From Candidatus Woesearchaeota archaeon CG10_big_fil_rev_8_21_14_0_10_32_9 (lineage in GTDB: Archaea > Nanobdellota > Nanobdellia > Woesearchaeales > 21-14-0-10-32-9): DNA of 17,036 nucleotides. The DNA is taken from NCBI GenBank assembly GCA_002762915.1, contig PCYF01000066.1, positions 1-17,036 of the forward strand. The letters run 5' to 3'. Each line of letters opens with the position of its first letter. The stretch's first letter is position 1. A program made the translations under genes and the position numbers. Below are positions 11,848 to 17,036 of this stretch, one piece after another. The notes below the pieces were generated by a model. It made no database searches. It was not told the DNA's origin and saw only the letters and a program-made list of their open reading frames with translations.

Positions 11848-13590
11848 TTAATATCTATCGGATGATTTAAACTCTGCTTTCTTGTAACTGTGAATAGTAT
11901 ATTTGTAGTCAAGAGATACATTCTTTAACAATTTCCAGCTTCTTGAAAACATAAATACTCCTAATAGTATTAATGCTGCCGAAATTCCGATATAGTAAGG
12001 ACTCGCATTGATTATGTAAAGTACTAATGGAGAAAATAATCCAACCAAAATTAAACTAAACCCTCTCATCATGTATTTAATGAGACTCTTAGTTCTTTTT
12101 AAGTTAATTCCTCCTTCAAGATTCGCCAGTATTTTTATTACAAGTGTATTAACATCTTTAGATGCCTTAGATATATAATACAAAATAACTAACATAATTG
12201 CAACATATATTGAGTATACTATGTAAGATAAGGTTCCAGTAGGTGCAATCCAACTAATTACTCTTGCCAGAATAATTCCAATATAAATAAAACCTAAAAC
12301 TATTTTAGCAAGTTTTGCAACTTTTCTTTTTAATTTATTTGAATAAGTACTTTCTAATTCAACTTCATCAAAAAATGAACTAATATAATTTGAAAAAGAA
12401 TTAATAGCACTTTTCATTTTTGAATTCTTTTTAGTTGCAAAATAATCATAAAACGTTCCACTACTTTTAACAGTAAATGCCATTAAAATAGACATAAATA
12501 TAATCGATACAGAGATCATTGTAACGACATCAAAACCAACGTCGAACTTTAGACTTTCTCTAGCAACTAAAAGAGAAAATGAACCAGGCGGAAGCATTGC
12601 AAGTGTACTAAAGACTGCGCTTTCTCCTTTGAAATTAGCAAGAAGTCTAGTGATAAGGCCGACTGCAAAAAATAAACCAACTACTGTTGCGATTAATAAC
12701 ATTAGAATTGCAAACCAGTGTTCTACTATTGCGCTAACATTTATCATTGTGCCCATTGCTATGAAGAAAAATGAAGTAAACATAAAGGAATGTGGTTTAA
12801 CTGCGTGTTCAAATTCTTTTGATTGTCTAAATGAAGAAACGACACTTCCTGCTAAAAATGCGCCTGCACTAGGACTCAAGCCTAATAAAAATGCAAGGTA
12901 TGCAAAGCCCGCACATAATCCTAGACTTATGAATACAATTAATTCTTCTCCAGCATTCTTTGTAAGCCAAATAACAATACGTTCTGCAAACTTAGATAGG
13001 ATTACATAAACAATAATTAATGCAGTTAAACTCAATATTAAATGCTCAATTCCGCCAAGAATTCCTGCTGCACCTGATTCTTTCATTGCTGCAAAAAATG
13101 TTAATGCAACTACTCCAAATATATCTTCAAGAACAAGAACTGCAATTAATATAGGTAACTCTCCTCTTTTTACTAGTCCTTTTTGTTTAAGAATATTTAA
13201 TATAATCATTGTACTTGAGAAAGACATTGCTACTCCAACAAAAGCTGCAGTTACAACTCCAAATCCAAGTAAAACTACGGTCGTAAATCCGGTAAAGAAC
13301 ATAATTCCAACTTTAAATAAAGTTACTATAAGCGATTTAACTCCTGTTTTTAGCAATTTATTAAGTGAAAATTCTAATCCAACTACAAATAAGAATAATA
13401 TTGCTCCAAATTCAATCATTAAATCAATCATTTCCTTATCATGAACAATGTTTAATGCATTTGGACCTATTATGGTTCCAACAATTAACAATCCTAGAAC
13501 AACTGGTTGTCTGAATCTTGAAGAAATAAGTCCTCCTACAATAGCAAATAAGAACAATAATCCTACTGTGATTAATTTATCTTCTATCAA
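11848..13590 (-). CDS. CPA2-family cation:proton antiporter (Kef/NapA-like)
   Basis: 580 residues from TTG 13588-13590 (MIEDKLITVGLLF). The frame stays open to 13719, but a TATA box (13660-13668) lies inside that extension, and GAGGTG (13599-13604) sits 8 nt before the TTG; CPA2 proteins begin just before the first helix, as here. The first ~380 residues are the antiporter core: SSRFRQPVVLGLLIVGTIIGPNAL, FGAILFLFVVGLEFSL, and VLVLEDIFGVVAL with Glu155-Asp156 at the ion/proton site, then GFAYLAFLLGLSPSAGAFLAGSV. The ED pair suggests the electroneutral Kef-like branch. After a hydrophilic stretch the C-terminal ~130 residues hold about four more hydrophobic segments, where many relatives have a soluble TrkA-N/RCK domain. 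The transported ion is not determined. Confidence 0.9.
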   Translation of the reverse strand: MIEDKLITVGLLFLFAIVGGLISSRFRQPVVLGLLIVGTIIGPNALNIVHDKEMIDLMIEFGAILFLFVVGLEFSLNKLLKTGVKSLIVTLFKVGIMFFTGFTTVVLLGFGVVTAAFVGVAMSFSSTMIILNILKQKGLVKRGELPILIAVLVLEDIFGVVALTFFAAMKESGAAGILGGIEHLILSLTALIIVYVILSKFAERIVIWLTKNAGEELIVFISLGLCAGFAYLAFLLGLSPSAGAFLAGSVVSSFRQSKEFEHAVKPHSFMFTSFFFIAMGTMINVSAIVEHWFAILMLLIATVVGLFFAVGLITRLLANFKGESAVFSTLAMLPPGSFSLLVARESLKFDVGFDVVTMISVSIIFMSILMAFTVKSSGTFYDYFATKKNSKMKSAINSFSNYISSFFDEVELESTYSNKLKRKVAKLAKIVLGFIYIGIILARVISWIAPTGTLSYIVYSIYVAIMLVILYYISKASKDVNTLVIKILANLEGGINLKRTKSLIKYMMRGFSLILVGLFSPLVLYIINASPYYIGISAALILLGVFMFSRSWKLLKNVSLDYKYTIHSYKKAEFKSSDRY

Positions 13591-13598
13591 ACAAACTA

Positions 13599-13604
13599 CA
13601 CCTC
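13599..13604 (-). promoter_or_regulatory. Shine-Dalgarno site deciding the TTG start of the antiporter
   Basis: GAGGTG on the minus strand, 8 nt before TTG 13590. No upstream ATG in this frame has a comparable site. Confidence 0.65.
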
Positions 13605-13659
13605 TTAAAATTATGCCAATATACTGTTTTGTATATCCAAATACAGATGATGCGACTAG

Positions 13660-13668
13660 TATATAAAG
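13660..13668 (-). promoter_or_regulatory. TATA box for the antiporter
   Basis: CTTTATATA on the minus strand. A transcript starting about 26 nt downstream would carry a leader of about 48 nt with the GAGGTG site. A weaker TATA-like box, GGATATACAA (about 13629-13637), is closer to the gene. Confidence 0.55.
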
Positions 13669-13714
13669 CTTTTTGTTGTCTTTAGACGATGTAAAACAAA
13701 AAATGTAATAATCC

Positions 13715-13741
13715 AACATATGTTCTGGAAACTATAGTTTC
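13715..13741. repeat. Two adjacent palindromes, possible operator
   Basis: AACATATGTT (13715-13724) and GAAACTATAGTTTC (13728-13741) are perfect palindromes of 10 and 14 bp, separated by three bases. They lie between the divergent promoters of the antiporter (TATA 13660-13668) and the zinc-ribbon gene (TATA 13760-13771), where a dimeric regulator could act on both. No regulator is identified. Confidence 0.45.
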
Positions 13742-13759
13742 TATCATAAAAAAACAAGT

Positions 13760-13771
13760 AATTATATAAAC
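13760..13771 (+). promoter_or_regulatory. TATA box for the zinc-ribbon gene
   Basis: AATTATATAAAC predicts a start near 13792 and a leader of about 80 nt. The leader contains an imperfect inverted repeat CTGTTAGT/ACTTACAG and the palindrome GTAATATTAC. Confidence 0.6.
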
Positions 13772-13871
13772 AACAATAAAGACCTAAACTCTGTTAGTAA
13801 CTTACAGTAATATTACAGAAGTATCAACAAAAACACAAGTAACTAACTAAGATAAACGAAAGGTGAAAGAA

Positions 13872-14087
13872 ATGTCTTTTAATGAAAGACCAAGAACAAA
13901 CGGACCAAGCAATAATAGAGGTCGATTCGGTGGAAATAGCGGCGGACCAAGAAGAAATTTCGACGGCCCAAGAGAAATGCATAAAGTAACTTGCTCAGAA
14001 TGTGGACAAGAAGCAGAAGTGCCATTTAAACCAACCGAAGGTAAACCAGTATATTGTAGAGATTGTTTTCAAAAAAGAAGACCATAA
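13872..14087 (+). CDS. Small CxxC-CxxC zinc-ribbon protein with an Arg/Gly/Asn-rich N-terminus
   Basis: 71 residues. The first ~35 are low-complexity and basic (RPRTNGPSNNRGRFGGNSGGPRRNFDGPRE), an RGG-like nucleic-acid-binding stretch. The rest is a zinc ribbon, VTCSECGQEAEVPFKPTEGKPVYCRDCFQKRRP, with CSEC and CRDC as ligand pairs. Start ATG 13872 follows GGTGA (13862-13866) by five nt; the in-frame GTG at 13863 belongs to this Shine-Dalgarno site and is rejected as start. This zinc ribbon type is familiar from DPANN archaea and some reduced bacteria, where the function is unknown. The PSNNRG motif is shared with the DEAD-box helicase tail, and both genes have long structured leaders, suggesting a common RNA-related role (inference). 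Confidence 0.86.
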   Translation: MSFNERPRTNGPSNNRGRFGGNSGGPRRNFDGPREMHKVTCSECGQEAEVPFKPTEGKPVYCRDCFQKRRP

Positions 14088-14099
14088 ATCGGTTGAATA

Positions 14100-14134
14100 G
14101 AAAAAACTAATCTAATTTTTTATTTTTTAATTTA
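14100..14134. terminator. T-tracts between convergent genes
   Basis: On the plus strand TAATTTTTTATTTTTTAATTT (about 14113-14134) follows the zinc-ribbon gene. On the minus strand TAGTTTTTTC (about 14099-14108) follows the permease. Both suit archaeal oligo-T termination. Confidence 0.55.
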
Positions 14135-14145
14135 TTCTAATATTA

Positions 14146-15648
14146 TTATAACAAAATAATTCCAATGATTGCAACAATTAGTAAATAAATAATGCAAGGA
14201 ATAATTGTTTTTCTAAGAATTTCATGCTCGTAACCATGAATCTTTACTGTGGCTTCAGCAGCAACAACATTCGTGAGTGCTATCATATTTCCAACGCCAG
14301 CACCTATTACTTGTAATGCTAATAGTGCGGATACACTAAGGCCGAGATCAATTGCAGCTGAATATTGAAAAGGACCGAACAAAATTGTAGAGACAGTTGC
14401 ACTGCCTGCTATGAATGCACCAAATGCTCCAATAAACGGAGAAAAGAAGATTAACAAAGAAGATTTAAACAAATTAGCAATAATATTAACCATGCTAGTA
14501 ATACCAGAAGTATTATATCCAGTATAAATCATCAATTGAACAAAAGCAGTAATGAATAAAATAGAAATAAATGGGTACAATAACTTTGATAGAGCATCAT
14601 GTGCTGCGCCGAACACATTTTTTCTCGAAAATCTAAACAGAACCGCAACGACAAGCACAGTTAAAATAAATATTAATCCCGGATTAAATAAATTAAATGA
14701 ATGTTTGATGCCCTCAGTAATTACTAAAGAGAAACTAGGTAATAAAAATTTACCCAGAATTAAAAACAAAATTAAAATTAGATAAGGAGCTAAGGACTTG
14801 AATGAAAAATCTACATTATGTTTTCTTTCTCTAATTCTCCAAACGTTTTCCGGTACAAGAAATTTTTTCTTGGTTGTAAAGATAATAATTACTAGTCCAA
14901 TTAGAGAACCTAGTAAAGAAGGAAACTCTTGACCCAAAAATGAAGTTAAATAATAAGGCACAAGTAAAACAAATCCTGCCCATAACGCAAAAGGCAATAT
15001 TTCAAAGAAGTAAGATTTTTTCTCCTTTGTTTCTAAGAATTTGTCTCCAAAAATGAGAACTCCAACAAGAAATATAGGAACAATAAATCCAGCAATACCA
15101 TTAACTAAAGCAACATTATTAACTACGCCCTCGATCGGTAACCCAGATAATCCAACTCTAATAGGAGTTCCAACAGCTCCAAATGCTACAGCGGTAGAAT
15201 TACCAATTAATGCAAGAACAACGGCCATAACTGCAGGAAACCCCATCCCGACAAGTAAAGGTGCTATAATTGCGGCAGGAGTACCAAATCCAGCAGATCC
15301 TTCAATAAAACTACCAAGGAACCAAACAAGGATAATTACTTGTATTCTCCTATCGGGACTAATGTGTTCAAGATAAGATACTATAGAATTCAATAACTTT
15401 GTACGTTTCAAAAATTCTAAGAAAAAAATTGCACCAAAAATAATGATGCTAATATCTATTGCTACAAATAAACCTTTCAAAGTAGACCCTATGATGTGAG
15501 ATGCACTCATTCGCCAATAAAACCACGCTAACAAAAACGTAAAGAAAAAAGTTATTGGTGCAGAAACAAATAATGGTCGTTTGAAAACAATCAAAAGAAG
15601 CATTATAAGAATTATTGGACTAATTGCAAACAATATGTTAATATCCAT
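14146..15648 (-). CDS. L-lactate permease (LctP) family transporter
   Basis: 500 residues, almost entirely hydrophobic helices (about 12-14). The family carries lactate, and often glycolate, across the membrane with protons. Diagnostic blocks: GSFIEGSAGFGTPAAIIAPLL (112-132) and GNSTAVAFGAVGTPI (149-163), plus the late repeat GAFGAFIAGSATVSTILFGPFQYSAA and VIGAGVGNMIALTNVVAA, which form the inverted second half. It is a little shorter than the usual ~550 aa, but no block is missing. Start ATG 15648 lies 27 nt from a TATA box. Upstream it is divergent from a small unknown gene. No lactate dehydrogenase is nearby, so substrate identity and direction (uptake or export of a fermentation product) are inferred from family only. 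Confidence 0.93.
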   Translation of the reverse strand: MDINILFAISPIILIMLLLIVFKRPLFVSAPITFFFTFLLAWFYWRMSASHIIGSTLKGLFVAIDISIIIFGAIFFLEFLKRTKLLNSIVSYLEHISPDRRIQVIILVWFLGSFIEGSAGFGTPAAIIAPLLVGMGFPAVMAVVLALIGNSTAVAFGAVGTPIRVGLSGLPIEGVVNNVALVNGIAGFIVPIFLVGVLIFGDKFLETKEKKSYFFEILPFALWAGFVLLVPYYLTSFLGQEFPSLLGSLIGLVIIIFTTKKKFLVPENVWRIRERKHNVDFSFKSLAPYLILILFLILGKFLLPSFSLVITEGIKHSFNLFNPGLIFILTVLVVAVLFRFSRKNVFGAAHDALSKLLYPFISILFITAFVQLMIYTGYNTSGITSMVNIIANLFKSSLLIFFSPFIGAFGAFIAGSATVSTILFGPFQYSAAIDLGLSVSALLALQVIGAGVGNMIALTNVVAAEATVKIHGYEHEILRKTIIPCIIYLLIVAIIGIILL

Positions 15649-15668
15649 AACAAAATCTTACAACAACT

Positions 15669-15680
15669 AGATTAAAAAGT
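15669..15680 (-). promoter_or_regulatory. TATA box for the lactate permease
   Basis: ACTTTTTAATCT on the minus strand, centred about 27 nt from ATG 15648; a leaderless transcript is expected. Confidence 0.6.
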
Positions 15681-15731
15681 TTACTAAAGTAAATGCCAAT
15701 AAAACTTAGCATGCGTTTTATCTTTCGATAA

Positions 15732-15744
15732 TTATTTATATAAT
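15732..15744 (+). promoter_or_regulatory. TATA box for the 77-aa unknown gene
   Basis: TTATTTATATAAT centred about 25 nt before ATG 15763; among the best TATA matches in the window. Confidence 0.65.
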
Positions 15745-15762
15745 TTATACACATTCCAGTTC

Positions 15763-15996
15763 ATGTTTGAAAATTATTTGTTAAACTGTGCTTCTGATAA
15801 TAAAAAAGTTAGCGATATGGGTGGAAGTCCTTGTGATAAAAGTTTAGAAAATACTAATTTTGAAATTAATCCTTTTGATCAATTGAAAGATAATAATAAA
15901 AATGGATTTTTATATGTGCTTGATCAAGAAAATGGAGGATTTAAAATAGTTCCATTAAATAACGGGATAACAGTACAAGAATCATATAAAAAATAA
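15763..15996 (+). CDS. Hypothetical small acidic protein
   Basis: 77 residues, MFENYLLNCASDNKK... ending QESYKK, not recognised. It is rich in Asn, Asp and Lys, with two Cys (CASDNKK and SPCDKS) that are too far apart for a zinc knuckle. The second half, FLYVLDQENGGFKIVPLNNGITVQESY, could be a beta-hairpin. The N-terminus is too weakly hydrophobic for a signal peptide. A strong TATA box at the leaderless distance is the main support for the gene. It ends 8 bp from the convergent OB-fold-like gene. Confidence 0.6.
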   Translation: MFENYLLNCASDNKKVSDMGGSPCDKSLENTNFEINPFDQLKDNNKNGFLYVLDQENGGFKIVPLNNGITVQESYKK

Positions 15997-16004
15997 TGAA
16001 TAAT

Positions 16005-16322
16005 TCATTTCATTTCTAATTCATCAACGAAAAAGAAACCATCAGAATAAGAACCTCTGATTTGAACGAAGTCTCCTTCAATTAAATTTACTTTTCCACT
16101 CATTCCAGCACTAAATGTTCTACAAGAATAAATTTCAAAGTAACTCCAATCTTTATTTTCACTGTAACCAGCAGTAAGAACAGAACCATCAATAAATGCA
16201 TCATCATCAGATGAAACAAAGAATGCATCAGCTGAAGAAGTATCTAAAACAAAGAAAAAACCAATAATTAAACCTATAATTATCAAAGATAACGCAATAT
16301 ATTCAATAAATGCATCTTGCAT
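16005..16322 (-). CDS. Membrane-anchored OB-fold-like protein
   Basis: 105 residues. One N-terminal helix (about 8-26, YIALSLIIIGLIIGFFFVL) is followed by a Ser/Asp-rich linker (DTSSADAFFVSSDDD) and a small beta-rich domain: AFIDGSVLTAGYSENKDWSYFEIYSCRTFSAGMSGKVNLIEGDFVQIRGSYSDGFFFVDELEMK. The order of strands, with GDFVQIRGSY near the end, resembles the nucleic-acid-type OB fold. The helix would place the domain outside the membrane, where ligand rather than nucleic acid binding is more likely (inference). Divergent from lonB, with an AT-rich box at about 16338-16353. Confidence 0.72.
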   Translation of the reverse strand: MQDAFIEYIALSLIIIGLIIGFFFVLDTSSADAFFVSSDDDAFIDGSVLTAGYSENKDWSYFEIYSCRTFSAGMSGKVNLIEGDFVQIRGSYSDGFFFVDELEMK

Positions 16323-16337
16323 AAGCTTTATAACTAG

Positions 16338-16369
16338 ATAAATAAACTTAAAATATTCTAGATTTATTT
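16338..16369. promoter_or_regulatory. Divergent promoter region between the OB-fold-like gene and lonB
   Basis: AT-rich boxes ATTTTAAGTTTATTTATC (minus, about 16338-16353) and GATTTATTT (plus, 16361-16369) lie close together. The plus box predicts a leader of about 35 nt before lonB, carrying GGGGAG just before its ATG. Confidence 0.45.
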
Positions 16370-16425
16370 CGAAAGTTTAACGAAAACTATTAAAATCAAG
16401 GTAATTTCGCAAAGATGGGGAGAAG

Positions 16426-17036
16426 ATGGCAAAGAAAAAAGTTGTAAAAGTAAAAAATAATCCAAAAGAATTCAAAACAACTGCTGAATTGAATGTTTCT
16501 GATAAATTAATAGACCAAGTAATAGGACAAGAAGATGCAATACAAGTAATAAAAAAAGCAAGCATACAAAGACGACACGTTCTATTAATAGGAGAACCAG
16601 GAACAGGAAAAAGCATGCTAGGATTAGCCTTAGCCGAATTACTTCCGAAAGAAAAACTTGTAGATATACTTGCATTCCAAAATGTTAATGATGAAAATCA
16701 ACCAATTATAAGAACAGTTGCGGCAGGAAAAGGCAGAGAACTAGTTCAAAATACAAACTCACTTGGAAATCAATCACTAAAAAGTCAGAGCATAATACTA
16801 TTAATCTTGGCAATTGCCGCAATGATAATGCCTTGGTTTGCATTAGAACACTATTCTAAATCACTAGGAACAACTGCTGGAGCAATAATGTTCGCAGCAT
16901 TCTTTATAGGAGGAATAGCATTTCTAGCAATATTCATAATATTTCTAAATTTTGGAAAAAAACTTGGAGCAAAAGGATCAAGTCCAAAAATAATCGTTGA
17001 CAATTTCAAAAAAGAACAAGCACCATTTTATGATGC
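16426..17036 (+). CDS. lonB: Archaeal LonB membrane protease, N-terminal part (cut by the window edge)
   Basis: 203 codons are visible and the frame is open at the end. LonB is an ATP-dependent, membrane-anchored protease that degrades misfolded and regulatory proteins. The start of the AAA+ module is clear: LIDQVIGQEDAIQVIKKASIQRRHVLLIGEPGTGKS (Walker A, 56-63), then VNDENQPIIRTVAAGKGRELV. Two hydrophobic helices follow (about 122-140 and 150-175), which is the membrane insertion inside the ATPase domain that distinguishes archaeal LonB from bacterial LonA. The Walker B motif and the Ser-Lys protease domain must lie beyond the window. ATG 16426 is preceded at short spacing by GGGGAG. The N-terminal KKKVVKVKNNPK is basic and so likely cytosolic. 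Confidence 0.95.
   Translation, partial: MAKKKVVKVKNNPKEFKTTAELNVSDKLIDQVIGQEDAIQVIKKASIQRRHVLLIGEPGTGKSMLGLALAELLPKEKLVDILAFQNVNDENQPIIRTVAAGKGRELVQNTNSLGNQSLKSQSIILLILAIAAMIMPWFALEHYSKSLGTTAGAIMFAAFFIGGIAFLAIFIIFLNFGKKLGAKGSSPKIIVDNFKKEQAPFYD

Noticed and set aside
12629..13009. 126-aa open frame on the plus strand inside the antiporter gene
   Set aside because: It is an antisense shadow of a strong CPA2 coding region, with no recognisable motif and no TATA or SD site.
1..17036. CRISPR array, insertion sequence or prophage
   Set aside because: No regularly spaced repeats, transposase, integrase or structural phage genes were seen on either strand.

Overview
The window looks like a piece of a small, AT-rich archaeal chromosome, most likely from a DPANN lineage of the Woesearchaeota/Pacearchaeota kind. 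The evidence is an archaeal LonB with a membrane segment inserted in its AAA module, an archaeal Ogg2 glycosylase, an archaeal-type J-domain protein, a CxxC-x20-CxxC zinc ribbon, GGTGA-type Shine-Dalgarno sites, and TATA boxes centred about 25-28 nt upstream of many start codons, which implies leaderless transcripts. The phylum is an inference from gene content. There are no phage, plasmid, insertion sequence or CRISPR hallmarks.

Layout. 1-1041: a tail-to-tail base-excision repair pair, endonuclease III (cut by the window edge, with no Fe-S cysteines) and Ogg2. 1073-2146: two divergent unknown genes. 2248-3525: a two-gene operon of a PvcA/DIT1-type isocyanide synthase and a Dabb-fold protein. 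3482-4459: a convergent, overlapping PIN-like protein. 4562-4684: tRNA-Gln(CTG) and a hairpin. 4726-5341: a GNAT acetyltransferase followed by an 87-nt potentially structured segment. 5433-6035: a papain-like candidate. 6088-7329: a membrane class III adenylate cyclase. 7445-9256: an unknown protein, an alpha/beta hydrolase and a 54-aa ribbon-helix-helix protein. 9347-10511: a J-domain protein, a small unknown and a stand-alone chorismate mutase. 10515-11843: a DEAD-box RNA helicase behind an unusually long, hairpin-forming leader. 11848-13590: a CPA2 (Kef-like) antiporter with extra membrane helices in place of an RCK domain. 13872-14087: a small zinc-ribbon protein with an Arg/Gly/Asn-rich tail. 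14146-15648: an L-lactate permease family transporter. 15763-17036: a small unknown, a membrane-anchored OB-fold-like protein and the start of LonB.

Organisation. Genes alternate strand and most are transcribed alone from their own TATA box. Only the isocyanide synthase/Dabb pair forms a clear operon. Several convergent neighbours abut or overlap: 0 bp at 420/421, 44 bp at 3482-3525, 0 bp at 9091/9092, 9 bp at 9878-9886 and 4 bp apart at 11843/11848.

The most striking content is the isocyanide synthase with a Dabb partner and no recognisable Fe(II)/2-oxoglutarate oxygenase beside it, which may be an undescribed archaeal isonitrile pathway. Next come the RNA-helicase leader with mutually exclusive hairpins, the 87-nt inverted-repeat element, and the membrane adenylate cyclase.
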